NCBI RefSeq assembly: GCF_014844055.1
Contig: NZ_CP062167.1
Location: forward strand, 1,875,501 to 1,939,500
Direction: 5' to 3'
From: Aureimonas sp. OT7
GTDB taxonomy: Bacteria; Pseudomonadota; Alphaproteobacteria; Rhizobiales; Rhizobiaceae
DNA: 64,000 nt
How positions within the stretch are numbered: the first letter of the stretch is position 1; every line of letters begins with the position of its first letter. Both the position numbers and the translations under genes were made by a program. The notes beneath the pieces are model-generated. The model made no database searches and was not told the origin of the DNA. It worked only from the letters and a program-made list of their open reading frames with translations. Below, piece by piece: positions 29,239-38,443 of the stretch.

Positions 29239-31787
29239 GCGCCGAACGGGAAGACATCGTGCGGGCCGCGGCGCAGGCGCCGGTTGCCGGCAGCCCCATC
29301 CAGCTTCACAAGGCGCTGCATGCCATCTGGCGGACGCAGCATGGCTGGGGCCGCCTGGCTGCCGTCAACCACACCATCATCGGCCGACGCTTCATGGTGG
29401 CGGCGTTTATCTTCTTCGGTATCGGCGGCGTCCTGTCGATGATCATCCGCGCGCAGCTTGCTACGCCCGGAAGCGCATTCGTCGGGCCGGAGATCTACGG
29501 GCAGATCTTCACCATGCACGGCACGGTGATGATGTTCCTGTTCGCCATACCGATGTTCGAGGGCTTCGCCATCTACATGCTGCCCAAGATCCTCGGTGCG
29601 CGGGATCTCGCCTTTCCGCGCCTCGGCGCCTATGGCTTCTGGTGCTACGTGTTCGGCGGCTCCATCCTGATCGTGGCGATGCTGGCGGGCGTTGCCCCCG
29701 ATACGGGCTGGTTCATGTATACGCCGCTGTCGTCCGGCGTCTACTCGCCCGGCATCAACGCCGATGTCTGGCTGCTTGGCATCACCTTCGTCGAGATTTC
29801 GGCCGTCGCCGCCGCGGTGGAAATCACCGTCAGCATCCTCACCATGCGTGCACCGGGCATGTCGCTGGTGAAGATGCCGCTGCTCGGCTGGTATCTGCTC
29901 GTCACCGCCGGCATGATGCTGGTCGGCTTTCCGCCGCTGATCCTCGGCTCGATCATGCTGGAAGTGGAGCGCGCCTTCGACATTCCGTTCTTCGACCCGA
30001 CGCGTGGCGGCGACTCCCTCCTGTGGCAGCATCTGTTCTGGCTGTTTGGCCATCCGGAGGTCTACATAATCTTCCTGCCGGCAGCCGGCGCGATATCGAC
30101 CATGCTGCCGGCGCTCGCCCGCCGGCCGATGGTGGGCTATAGCTGGATCGTCGTCGCCGTGGTGGCCGTGGGCTTCCTGTCGTTCGGCCTCTGGGTCCAC
30201 CACATGTTCACCGTGGGTATCCCGCATCTGGCGCTGGCCTTCTTTTCGGCGGCGAGCGCGCTGGTGGCGGTGCCGACGGCGGTGCAGATATTCGCCTGGC
30301 TTGCGACGCTATTGTCGGGCAGGCCGCAATTCTCCCTTCCGATGCTGCATCTGTCCGGCTTCTTCTTCGTGTTCGTCTGCGGCGGCCTCACGGGCGTCAT
30401 GGTGGCGGTGGTGCCCTTCGACTGGCAGGTGCACGACAGCCATTTCGTGGTAGCGCACCTGCACTACGTTCTGGTGGGCGGGTTCGTGTTCCCCATGCTC
30501 GCCGCGGTATATTACTGGCTGCCGCACGTAACCGGACGCACCACATCCTTCGGACTCGGCAAGGCGGCGTTCTGGCTGATCTTCATCGGATTCAACCTGA
30601 CCTTCTTCCTGATGCACCTGACGGGCCTGCGGGGCATGCCCCGGCGCGTCGACACCTATCCGGACTCGGTCGGCTGGACGCTCTTGAACTTCCTGTCCTC
30701 GGTCGGCGGCTTCATCATGACGATGGGCTTTGCGCTGTTTCTGGTGGATGTCGTGACGCAGGTCGGCTTCGGCAGACGCACGCGGCGCAATCCATGGGGC
30801 GCGACCACGCTGGAATGGGCAACGCCGGTGCCGCCGCCTACCTATGCCTTCGCATCGCTTCCGCATGTGGACAGCCGGGATCCGCTGACACCGCAACTGG
30901 GGCCGGAACTGGCACGCGGCGAGGGATATCTCGGTTTCGCCCGCAACGGCTGGCAGGAAACGCTGGGCATCCACCCCGTGACCGGGGCGATCAAGAGCGT
31001 CATCATCCTGCCGCGACCCACATTCCTGCCGCTGTGGAGCGCGCTGGTCACGTCGACCATCTTCCTGTCCCTGCTGTTCGGCTTCTACTGGGTCACCCCT
31101 CTGGCCTTCGCCGCAACCATTGCCGTCCTGTTGCTCTGGACGCGCGGGCAGGGTGCCCGCGTGGATTACGGCCCGCTGCCCATCGGACGCGGAGAAACAG
31201 CGCCGACGGCCGGCGAAACCGCCGACCCGCCCAGCGTCTGGGCGATGGGCGCGACGCTGATCGCAAATCTGTCGCTGTTTTCCTCGCTCGCCTTCGGCGC
31301 TCTTTTCCTGTGGCTGGTCGCGCCCGGTTGGCCGCCACCGCAACTGATGCACAGCGGGTTCGGGCTCGTCGCTTTCGTCATCGTGTCGGCCGGCGCGGCC
31401 ATGGTGGCAGTGCGCATGGCCGCAGCGGCAAACCGGGCGAAGCGCGATACGCGTCAGCTATGGCTGGCCGTCGGCTTCGGAAGCAATCTTGCGATGATCG
31501 CCATCCTGGTGGCGCTGATCCGCTATCATCTGCCCGATCCGTTCGTGCATGCCTATGCGGCCACCAATCTGGCACTGGTCTGCTATGGGCTGATGCAGGC
31601 TTTCGTCGGGGCGCTGCTCTGCGCCGTCGCCTTCTTCCGGGCGCGCTCGGGCCTGGTGTCTGCATCACGCGCGGCGCCGATCACCATCGCCAGGCTGTGG
31701 CAGGATTTCACCCTGTTGATCGCGATCCTGTCGAGCGTGCTGATCGCCGTCATCCCGATGCTGGTGGAAAGGGTGCCGCTGCCATGA
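29235..31787 (+). CDS. Cytochrome c oxidase subunits I and III, fused
   Basis: An 850-residue protein. Residues 1 to about 545 are subunit I with 12 helices: haem ligand His in FTMHGTVMMFLF, WLFGHPEVYIIFLPAAG (CuB His, cross-linked Tyr and the proton-channel Glu of A1-type oxidases), WVHHMFTVG (CuB His pair) and HFVVAHLHYVLVGG (haem His residues). After a linker, residues from about 650 form a subunit III-like block with helices ending in YHLPDPFVHAYAATNLAL. The fusion resembles alternative aa3-type oxidases rather than the main CtaCDE set. Both neighbours overlap by 4 bp. Confidence 0.93.
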   Translation: MSAEREDIVRAAAQAPVAGSPIQLHKALHAIWRTQHGWGRLAAVNHTIIGRRFMVAAFIFFGIGGVLSMIIRAQLATPGSAFVGPEIYGQIFTMHGTVMMFLFAIPMFEGFAIYMLPKILGARDLAFPRLGAYGFWCYVFGGSILIVAMLAGVAPDTGWFMYTPLSSGVYSPGINADVWLLGITFVEISAVAAAVEITVSILTMRAPGMSLVKMPLLGWYLLVTAGMMLVGFPPLILGSIMLEVERAFDIPFFDPTRGGDSLLWQHLFWLFGHPEVYIIFLPAAGAISTMLPALARRPMVGYSWIVVAVVAVGFLSFGLWVHHMFTVGIPHLALAFFSAASALVAVPTAVQIFAWLATLLSGRPQFSLPMLHLSGFFFVFVCGGLTGVMVAVVPFDWQVHDSHFVVAHLHYVLVGGFVFPMLAAVYYWLPHVTGRTTSFGLGKAAFWLIFIGFNLTFFLMHLTGLRGMPRRVDTYPDSVGWTLLNFLSSVGGFIMTMGFALFLVDVVTQVGFGRRTRRNPWGATTLEWATPVPPPTYAFASLPHVDSRDPLTPQLGPELARGEGYLGFARNGWQETLGIHPVTGAIKSVIILPRPTFLPLWSALVTSTIFLSLLFGFYWVTPLAFAATIAVLLLWTRGQGARVDYGPLPIGRGETAPTAGETADPPSVWAMGATLIANLSLFSSLAFGALFLWLVAPGWPPPQLMHSGFGLVAFVIVSAGAAMVAVRMAAAANRAKRDTRQLWLAVGFGSNLAMIAILVALIRYHLPDPFVHAYAATNLALVCYGLMQAFVGALLCAVAFFRARSGLVSASRAAPITIARLWQDFTLLIAILSSVLIAVIPMLVERVPLP

Positions 31788-32131
31788 CCGGGCCGGAACG
31801 CAATTCCCGCGCTGTCTTCTGGATGCTGACCGGCGGTTTCGCCTGGTGGGCGGTGGTCTTCGTGGCGCTCTATGCGCTGTTGTCCGTCGGCTGCGCCTAT
31901 GGCTGGGACATGAGGCCCTTTGCGGGCACCTCGCTGCAACGGGCGGTTCTGGTTGGCACCTGGCTGGCGTCGCTGGTGCCACTGGCGGCAATGCTGCTTT
32001 TGCAATATCGCCTCTGGGCGGCCCGGACCGCATCGACCCTCCTGATGGTCGGTGCGGTCCTGACGGCGCTGGCGCTTGCCACCACCGTCTGGAATTTCGG
32101 CATGGTCACATTTCTGTCGACCTGCCGCTGA
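31784..32131 (+). CDS. Small membrane protein of the oxidase operon, function unknown
   Basis: A 115-residue protein with three membrane helices (about 12-37, 52-75 and 82-107). It overlaps the oxidase I-III gene by 4 bp and so is made together with it. It could be a subunit IV-like or assembly protein, by position only; no family was recognised. The stop is directly followed by the convergent choX stop with no gap. Confidence 0.75.
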   Translation: MTGPERNSRAVFWMLTGGFAWWAVVFVALYALLSVGCAYGWDMRPFAGTSLQRAVLVGTWLASLVPLAAMLLLQYRLWAARTASTLLMVGAVLTALALATTVWNFGMVTFLSTCR

Positions 32132-33088
32132 CTACGAGCCAAGCTTGGCCTTGACGGCTTCCAGCGCCGGCTCGCCGGAGAAGGTCGTCACGCCTTCCAG
32201 CCACGGGCCGAGCGTATCGGGATGGGCGGCCAGCCATTCGCGTGCCGCCTGCTCGGGCTCCTTGTTGTCGTCCAGGATGGAGCCCATGATCTCGTTTTCG
32301 AGCGGCAGCGTGAACTCCAGGTTCTTGAGGAACTGGCCAAGGTTCGGGCAGGCTTCCACAAGGCCCTTGCGGGTGTTGGTATCCACGGTCGCGCCACCGA
32401 AATTGGGGCCGAAGACGTCGTCGCCGCCCTCCAGATAGGCGAGCTCGAAATTCGAGTTCATCGGGTGCGGCTCCCAGCCAAGGAAGACGATCGGCTGTTC
32501 GCCCCGCGTCTGGCGCGATACCTGCGACAGCATGCCCTGCTCGGAGGATTCCACAAGCTCGAAGCCCGAAAGCCCGAACGTGTCCTTCTCGATCATTTCG
32601 AGGATCAGCCGGTTGCCGTCGTTTCCAGGCTCGATGCCGTAAATGCGATTATTGAGCTGTTCGCGGAACTTGGCGATATCGGCGAAACTCTTGAGGCCGG
32701 CGTCGTACAGATAGCGCGGTACGGCCAGCGTATATTTCGCGCCTTCGAGGTTGGTGCGCAGCACCTCGATCTCGCCCTTGTCGCGATAGGGGCCGATATC
32801 GGCTTCCATGGTGGGCATCCAGTTGCCCAGGAACACATCGATATTGCCGTTGGCGAGCGACGTGAAAGTGACGGGCAGGGCCAGGATGCTCGTCTGCGGC
32901 TGGTAGCCAAGCCCCTCCAGCACGACCGAGGCGGTGGCCGTCGTGGCGGTGATGTCGGTCCAGCCGACATCGGCCAGGCGCACCGTTCGGCAGGACTCCG
33001 GCTCGGCAGCCAGCGCCGCCGCCGGAAGGGCGGCGAGGGCCAGGGCGGCCAGAAGGGCAGGGGTGCGACGACGCGTTCCGAAATCCAT
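32132..33088 (-). CDS. Choline/glycine betaine-binding periplasmic protein (ChoX-like)
   Basis: A 318-residue ABC-transporter substrate-binding protein. It has a signal peptide (LLAALALAALPAAALA) and the OpuAC fold: VRLADVGWTDITATTATA at the start, DVFLGNWMPTMEADI and VFLGWEPHPMNSNF supply the Trp and Tyr residues of the quaternary-amine pocket. It resembles rhizobial ChoX, which binds choline. No permease or ATPase gene accompanies it, so the transporter partners must lie elsewhere. AAGGAG precedes the ATG. It diverges from betI-betB and shares its control region. Confidence 0.85.
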   Translation of the reverse strand: MDFGTRRRTPALLAALALAALPAAALAAEPESCRTVRLADVGWTDITATTATASVVLEGLGYQPQTSILALPVTFTSLANGNIDVFLGNWMPTMEADIGPYRDKGEIEVLRTNLEGAKYTLAVPRYLYDAGLKSFADIAKFREQLNNRIYGIEPGNDGNRLILEMIEKDTFGLSGFELVESSEQGMLSQVSRQTRGEQPIVFLGWEPHPMNSNFELAYLEGGDDVFGPNFGGATVDTNTRKGLVEACPNLGQFLKNLEFTLPLENEIMGSILDDNKEPEQAAREWLAAHPDTLGPWLEGVTTFSGEPALEAVKAKLGS

Positions 33089-33171
33089 TGTATCTCCTTC
33101 AGATCACTTGGTATGACGACGTGTCGACCCTTATGTCCGATCCGCCGGCAGGGTGCATTCATTGTTGCGGC

Positions 33172-33200
33172 AAGTCTGTCACGATCTTGCCATCTGTCAA
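33172..33200 (-). promoter_or_regulatory. Candidate promoter of choX
   Basis: Minus-strand consensus -35 TTGACA (33195-33200), 17-bp spacer and weak -10 AGACTT (33172-33177). The palindrome at 33204-33221 lies 3 bp upstream of this -35. Confidence 0.4.
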
Positions 33201-33203
33201 CCT

Positions 33204-33221
33204 CCTGAACGGCCGTTCAGG
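33204..33221. promoter_or_regulatory. Candidate BetI operator 1
   Basis: CCTGAACGGCCGTTCAGG is a perfect 18-bp palindrome. Its core TGAACG-N2-CGTTCA matches the second site at 33290 and the general look of BetI operators (TTGAAC/GTTCAA half-sites). It sits next to the choX -35 box. Confidence 0.65.
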
Positions 33222-33289
33222 GGACTCAGCGGGCCAAAGGCAGCGAAATGACGGACATAACCGCGGCTTAGTAGCTGTGGGCAAGTTTT

Positions 33290-33307
33290 GTTGAATGATC
33301 GTTCAAC
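33290..33307. promoter_or_regulatory. Candidate BetI operator 2, overlapping the betI-betB promoter
   Basis: GTTGAATGATCGTTCAAC is an 18-bp palindrome with one mismatched pair, sharing TGAAYG-N2-CGTTCA with site 1. It covers the -35 box (TTGAAT, 33291-33296) of a promoter whose -10 is TATCCT at 33314-33319 (17-bp spacer), the position expected for repression of betI-betB. Confidence 0.65.
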
Positions 33308-33319
33308 GCCTGCTATCCT
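33291..33319 (+). promoter_or_regulatory. Candidate promoter of betI-betB
   Basis: TTGAAT (33291-33296), 17-bp spacer, TGC-TATCCT (33314-33319) with an extended TG. The predicted start near 33326 leaves a short leader with AGGAG before ATG 33341. Confidence 0.5.
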
Positions 33320-33340
33320 TGCCGGCAGCAAGGAGTTGTC

Positions 33341-35449
33341 ATGAGCAGAGCATTGAACGCAGCGCGCTCCGGCGTCGAGGAAGAGCGCCGTCGCCAGTTG
33401 ATCGAGGCCACGGTCGACGCGCTTGCGGCGGTAGGGTTTGCCGCTGCAAGCCTGTCGGAGATCGCGGGCCGGGCAGGTTTTGCCCCCAGCCTTGTCTCTC
33501 ACTATTTCGGCGACAAGGACGGCCTGCTCGAGGCGACGTTGCGCCATCTGGCCAACCGCGTGTCCGATGCCGTTCTCATCCGCCTGCGCGATGCCGGCTC
33601 CCCACGGGAGCGTATCCAGGCGGTCATCGACGCCAATCTTGCGCCGGAAGAGTTCGACCAGCGTACCGGCAGCGTGTGGCTGGCCTTCTGGGGCCAGGTC
33701 CTGCATTCGGCCAAGCTGCGCCGGGTGCAGCGCATCTATCAGCAGCGGATGCTGTCCAATCTCCGGCATGATTTGCGCCAGCTCGTGTCGGGCGAGGATG
33801 CCGAGCGCGTGGCGCTGTCCATCGCGGCGGTCATCGACGGCCTGTGGCTACGCTCCACCCTGTCGCAGACGGTGGAGACCGATAGCGAGGCGGCGCGCCG
33901 CATGGCCAGCGACTTCGTCGACCGCGAGATCGCGGCGGCGCGTCCGGCGGCTCCGCAGCCGGAACTGGCACGGCCGCATATCGGCGAAAGCCTGCCGCTG
34001 GTATCCAGCCATATCGCAGGGCGCTCCGTGCGCGCCACGCGCGGGCGCAGCTTCGCGAACGTCAATCCGGCAACCGGCGAGGCCATCGCCGAGGTGGCCA
34101 TCGCCGGCGCGGACGAGGTGGATGCCGCCGTATCCGCCGCCCGCAAGGGCCAGGCGGTCTGGGGCGCCATGACGGGGGCGGAGCGTGGCCGCGTGCTCAA
34201 CCGCGCCGTTGCCCTGCTGCGCGAGCGCAATGACGAACTGGCCGAGCTGGAGACACTGGATACCGGCAAGCCGGTGCAGGAAACGCGCGCCGTGGACATT
34301 GCCTCCGGCGCGGACTGCCTGGAGTATTTCGCCGGGCTGGCCGCCGGCCTCGCGGGCGAGCATGTCGATCTTGGGCCCACGGCCTTTGGCTACACGCGGC
34401 GCGAGCCTCTGGGTATCGTGGCCGGTATCGGCGCGTGGAACTATCCGATGCAGATCGCCTGCTGGAAGGCGGCGCCGGCGCTGGCGGCCGGCAACGCGAT
34501 GATCTTCAAACCGGCAGAGCTGACGCCGACGACGGCGGTGCGTCTTGCCGAGATCCTGACCGAGGCCGGCCTGCCGCACGGCGTCTTCAACGTGCTGCAG
34601 GGTGACGGCTCGACCGGGCGTCTTTTGACGCGCCATCCCGATATCGCCAAGATTTCGCTGACCGGCGAGGTCGGCACCGGCAAGAAGGTCATGGCCGATG
34701 CAGCCGCGACGTTGAAGCAGGTCACGCTGGAACTCGGCGGCAAATCGCCGCTCGTCATCTTCGACGATGCCAGCCTGGACGATGCGGTATCGGCGGCCAT
34801 GCTGGCCAACTTCTATTCCGCCGGGGAGGTCTGTTCCAACGGAACGCGAGTCTTCGTGCAGGAGGGGGTGCACGCCGAATTCCTGAAGCGCCTGAAAGAG
34901 CGGACGGAGCGGCTGGTGGTCGGCGATCCGCTGGACCCGGCCACGCAGATCGGCGCGCTGATCTCGCACCAGCACATGCAGAAGGTCTTGTCCTACATCG
35001 ATATCGGCCGGCGCGAGGGCGCCCGTGCGATTGCCGGCGGCAGCCGCGTAACGGAGGGTGCGCTGGCCGCGGGGGCCTTCGTTGCGCCCACCGTCTTCGA
35101 CGCATGCCGCGACGACATGCGCATCGTGCAGGACGAGATTTTCGGACCGGTCATGGCGGTGCTACCGTTCCGCGAGGAGGACGAGGTCGTCGCGCGCGCC
35201 AACGACACGGATTACGGGCTGGCGGCAGGCGTATTCTCGCGCGACATCTCGCGCGCCCACCGTGTCATCGCGCGGCTCGATGCCGGCACGACCTGGATCA
35301 ACCATTACAATATCACGCCCATCGAACTGCCCTTCGGCGGCGTCAAGCGCTCCGGCCTCGGCCGGGAAAACGGGCGCGCTGCGCTGGATGCGCATACCCG
35401 CGTGAAGAGCGTCTACGTCAATCTCGGTTCGGTCGAGTCACCTTATTGA
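33341..35449 (+). CDS. BetI-BetB fusion: TetR-type repressor joined to betaine aldehyde dehydrogenase
   Basis: A single 702-codon frame holding two complete proteins. Residues 1-203 are Bet[19 protein letters not shown] starts the TetR helix-turn-helix, which ends [20 protein letters not shown], and [10 protein letters not shown] closes the ligand domain where BetI normally ends. Residues 204-217 are a Pro/Ala linker. Residues 218-702 are an NAD-dependent betaine aldehyde dehydrogenase with Asn367 (GAWNYP), Glu464 (LELGGKSP) and catalytic Cys498 ([10 protein letters not shown]), turning betaine aldehyde into glycine betaine. No stop codon, frameshift or internal ribosome site is seen at the junction (about 33930-34000). 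betA follows after 10 bp. In related bacteria betI and betB are separate genes. Confidence 0.93.
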   Translation: MSRALNAARSGVEEERRRQLIEATVDALAAVGFAAASLSEIAGRAGFAPSLVSHYFGDKDGLLEATLRHLANRVSDAVLIRLRDAGSPRERIQAVIDANLAPEEFDQRTGSVWLAFWGQVLHSAKLRRVQRIYQQRMLSNLRHDLRQLVSGEDAERVALSIAAVIDGLWLRSTLSQTVETDSEAARRMASDFVDREIAAARPAAPQPELARPHIGESLPLVSSHIAGRSVRATRGRSFANVNPATGEAIAEVAIAGADEVDAAVSAARKGQAVWGAMTGAERGRVLNRAVALLRERNDELAELETLDTGKPVQETRAVDIASGADCLEYFAGLAAGLAGEHVDLGPTAFGYTRREPLGIVAGIGAWNYPMQIACWKAAPALAAGNAMIFKPAELTPTTAVRLAEILTEAGLPHGVFNVLQGDGSTGRLLTRHPDIAKISLTGEVGTGKKVMADAAATLKQVTLELGGKSPLVIFDDASLDDAVSAAMLANFYSAGEVCSNGTRVFVQEGVHAEFLKRLKERTERLVVGDPLDPATQIGALISHQHMQKVLSYIDIGRREGARAIAGGSRVTEGALAAGAFVAPTVFDACRDDMRIVQDEIFGPVMAVLPFREEDEVVARANDTDYGLAAGVFSRDISRAHRVIARLDAGTTWINHYNITPIELPFGGVKRSGLGRENGRAALDAHTRVKSVYVNLGSVESPY

Positions 35450-35459
35450 GGTCTTCCCC

Positions 35460-37121
35460 ATGGCTGTCGAACATTTCGATTACGTCATCATCGGCGCGGG
35501 CTCGGCGGGCTCGGTGCTGGCGGCGCGGCTGAGCGAGGATCCGTCCACGCGCGTTCTGCTGCTGGAGTTCGGCGGTTCGGACCGCTCGGTGCTGATCCAG
35601 ATGCCGAGCGCCCTGTCCATCCCGATGAACATGGACAAGTACAATTGGGGCTACGAAAGCGAACCGGAGCCCGGCCTTGGCGGGCGGCGGATGAACCTGC
35701 CGCGCGGCAAGGTGCTGGGCGGCTCTTCCTCCATCAACGGCATGGTCTATGTGCGCGGCGCCCCACAGGATTTCGACCGCTGGCAGGCCGAGGGCGCGGA
35801 CGGCTGGTCCTATGCCGACGTCCTGCCCTATTTCCGCCGGGCGGAAGCGCGGGAGGACGGCGGCGACACCTATCGCGGCGGCGAGGGAGCGTTGCATACC
35901 AGCTATGGCCGCATGACCAACCCGCTTTACACCGCTTTCGTGGAGGCGGGGCGGCAGGCCGGCTATCCGGTGACGGACGATTACAATGGCGCGCGCTTCG
36001 AGGGGTTCGGGCGCATGGATATGACGGTCCATAATGGCCGCCGCTGGTCCACCGCCAACGCTTATCTGAAGCCGGCGATGTCGCGCGCCAACCTGAAGGT
36101 CGAAACGCACGCCTTTGTCGAGCGTATCCTCTTCGAAGGGCGGCGCGCGGTGGGGGTCTCGTGGCGGCGCGACGGCACCAGCCATGTGGCGAAAGCCGAC
36201 CGGGAGGTGATCCTGTCGGCCGGTTCGATCAACTCACCCAAGCTGTTGAAACTGTCGGGCGTTGGCCCGGCGGCCGAGCTTGCCAGCCACGGCATCGAGG
36301 TTGTGGCCGACAGGCCGGGTGTCGGCGAAAACCTGCAGGATCACCTGGAATTCTACTTCCAGATCGCCTCGAAGGAGCCGATCACGCTCTATTCGGCGCA
36401 GGGGCTGGTTGCCAAGGGGCGTATCGGCGCGCAGTGGCTGCTGATGAAGAACGGTCTGGGCGCGACCAACCATTTCGAAAGCTGCGGTTTCATCCGCTCG
36501 CGGCCGGGGATCGATTATCCCGACATCCAGTTTCACTTCCTGCCGCTGGCCGTCACCTATGACGGCAAGGGCCTGGCGTCCGAGCACGGGTTCCAGGCGC
36601 ATGTCGGGCCGATGCGCTCCAAATCGCGCGGGGCCGTGCGGCTGGCCTCGGCCGACCCTGCCGCCAAGCCATCGGTCCGGTTCAACTACATGAGCCACCC
36701 GGACGACTGGGTGGAGATGCGCGCCTGTGTGCGGCTGACACGGGAAATCTTCGCGCAGGCGGCCTTCGACCCCTATCGCGGCCGCGAGATATCGCCCGGC
36801 GCGCATGTGCAGAGCGACGCCGAGATCGATGCTTTCGTGCGCGAGCATGTCGAAAGCGCCTATCATCCGTCTTGCAGCAACCGCATGGGCCGCGCCGACG
36901 ACCCGATGGCGGTGGTGGACGAAACGACACGGGCGATCGGCCTGGACGGGCTGCGCATCGTTGACTCGTCCATCATGCCGTCGATCACGACCGGCAATCT
37001 GAACGCACCGACGATCATGCTGGCCGAAAAGGCCGCCGACCATATCCGCGGTGTTCCCATGCTGCCACGGATGGAAGTGGACTACGAGCGGGCCGAAAAC
37101 TGGCAGACTGCGCAGAGGTAG
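35460..37121 (+). CDS. Choline dehydrogenase
   Basis: A 553-residue GMC-family flavoenzyme that oxidises choline to betaine aldehyde, possibly on to betaine. It has the FAD-binding [17 protein letters not shown] at the N-terminus, the GMC signature [34 protein letters not shown], and the active-site His in [13 protein letters not shown]. Length fits BetA. It starts 10 bp after betI-betB, forming a two-gene operon. Confidence 0.95.
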   Translation: MAVEHFDYVIIGAGSAGSVLAARLSEDPSTRVLLLEFGGSDRSVLIQMPSALSIPMNMDKYNWGYESEPEPGLGGRRMNLPRGKVLGGSSSINGMVYVRGAPQDFDRWQAEGADGWSYADVLPYFRRAEAREDGGDTYRGGEGALHTSYGRMTNPLYTAFVEAGRQAGYPVTDDYNGARFEGFGRMDMTVHNGRRWSTANAYLKPAMSRANLKVETHAFVERILFEGRRAVGVSWRRDGTSHVAKADREVILSAGSINSPKLLKLSGVGPAAELASHGIEVVADRPGVGENLQDHLEFYFQIASKEPITLYSAQGLVAKGRIGAQWLLMKNGLGATNHFESCGFIRSRPGIDYPDIQFHFLPLAVTYDGKGLASEHGFQAHVGPMRSKSRGAVRLASADPAAKPSVRFNYMSHPDDWVEMRACVRLTREIFAQAAFDPYRGREISPGAHVQSDAEIDAFVREHVESAYHPSCSNRMGRADDPMAVVDETTRAIGLDGLRIVDSSIMPSITTGNLNAPTIMLAEKAADHIRGVPMLPRMEVDYERAENWQTAQR

Positions 37122-37182
37122 TCGCGAGAAAAAGTTGCGTCCGCAACGAACGGGCGATGACGACCCGCGCTTCGGCATGTTA

Positions 37183-37205
37183 ATCCACATCCAACAGATG
37201 TGGAT
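37183..37205. promoter_or_regulatory. Inverted repeat upstream of the 282-aa gene
   Basis: ATCCACATC (37183-37191) and GATGTGGAT (37197-37205) form a perfect 9-bp inverted repeat with a 5-bp centre. It lies 5 bp before the ATG of the unknown gene, in a markedly AT-rich stretch (37180-37240). It could be an operator, or a hairpin that affects translation. Confidence 0.45.
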
Positions 37206-37210
37206 GTTAT

Positions 37211-38059
37211 ATGATATATTATATTTTAATTGCGCCGAACGGGTGTCTTGGTATGGTATTCGGCGCGATGGTTGCGGGCTTGGCCAGCGTGATCGTTGCG
37301 GCAATGGCCCGCTTTGGCTTCAAGACGGTACGCTACGCTGCGATCATGCCGGTAATCATGGGCGCAACGGTCGTCGGCAGCGGCCACATCGGCGGATTTC
37401 TGCAATGGCAGCTGCTGACGCCTGAAATTGCCGGCCAGTTCCTGAAGGATCAGAGCCCGGAATTCATCGATCTGCTGGAGACGGAGTTTCCTCAGGATTA
37501 CGCGTCGATGATGCAGCAGATGACCGAGCTGATAGCATCCGGCGCGACCATCGACGAGCTTATGCAGCAGTCGGCATCCGTAACGCAGCAGATGCGGCAC
37601 AAATATGCTCCGATGGTCAGGCTGGCCAGCGATGCGGACCAGGCCGCCCTTCTCGATACGCAAATCCGCACATACCAGGCCGTGTTGGGCGCCGACCCGG
37701 ACAAATGCTCGGCCTTCGCAACCGCGGGGCCATCGGCGCTTGCCGCATGGGTGCAGAAGGGGCCGATCATGGATAGTTTTAACGATCAAGCGCTTTCGCT
37801 CTTCCGTGCCATCGCAGGTGCGAAGCGCGTGCCGACCCATCGTCGCGATCCGACCGACGACGATTTCAGGCAAATCATCGCCCTGATGCTTGCGCGCGGC
37901 GCGACCGCAGCCCAGCTTGGCGCCCTGACAAGTCCGCAACCGGATTCACCGGATTTGTGTCCGGCGATGATCATGATGATGAAGACGATGAACGAGGACG
38001 ACAGCGAAGGCGTCAAGGCCGTACGCGCGCAATTTCTGGCGGATGTCGCAGCCGACTGA
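37211..38059 (+). CDS. Hypothetical membrane-anchored protein
   Basis: A 282-residue protein of no family I recognise. Two hydrophobic segments near the N-terminus (about 12-35 and 43-64) are followed by a mainly helical, probably soluble region with many Met, Gln and Asp residues (MMQQMTELIASGATIDELMQQ). A start at 37253 (MVFGAMVAG) is equally possible; neither has a good ribosome binding site. The AT-rich upstream DNA differs from its neighbours and may mark an insertion between betA and the rest of the betaine genes. Confidence 0.6.
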   Translation: MIYYILIAPNGCLGMVFGAMVAGLASVIVAAMARFGFKTVRYAAIMPVIMGATVVGSGHIGGFLQWQLLTPEIAGQFLKDQSPEFIDLLETEFPQDYASMMQQMTELIASGATIDELMQQSASVTQQMRHKYAPMVRLASDADQAALLDTQIRTYQAVLGADPDKCSAFATAGPSALAAWVQKGPIMDSFNDQALSLFRAIAGAKRVPTHRRDPTDDDFRQIIALMLARGATAAQLGALTSPQPDSPDLCPAMIMMMKTMNEDDSEGVKAVRAQFLADVAAD

Positions 38060-38141
38060 ATGTCGCGAGGGGTTGTCTACCGTCAGCACGGGGAACGGAA
38101 TTCGCAGGTGAACATTAGGGGAACAACAAAGGAGTTTCCCG

Positions 38142-38372
38142 ATGTCTGCCAACGACAATCCCAAGGTCGAGCCCGGCCCGAATTCCAACCTTGAAAAAGA
38201 CCCGTCCGACTGGACGACCGGCGACGATCCGATGACGGACGCCCAGGCGTCCTATCTCAAGACGCTGTCCGAGCAGGCGCATGCGCCGGATCAATTCGAT
38301 GCCGACATCAACAAGGCCGAGGCATCCAAGCGCATCGACGCGCTTCGCCAACAGCTCAAGCTGGACTCCTGA
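38142..38372 (+). CDS. DUF3072 small protein
   Basis: A 76-residue hydrophilic protein. The order NLEKDPSDWTTGDDPMTDAQASYLKTLSEQA then NKAEASKRIDALRQ matches DUF3072, a small family of unknown function widespread in Hyphomicrobiales and actinobacteria, thought by some to be stress related. AAAGGAG precedes the ATG. Confidence 0.85.
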   Translation: MSANDNPKVEPGPNSNLEKDPSDWTTGDDPMTDAQASYLKTLSEQAHAPDQFDADINKAEASKRIDALRQQLKLDS

Positions 38373-38443
38373 TCTCAGGACGGATCCACCAAGGAACGTC
38401 ATCCTCCATTGACAGTTGTTGTCACTCAACGAGGAGTTCTTTC

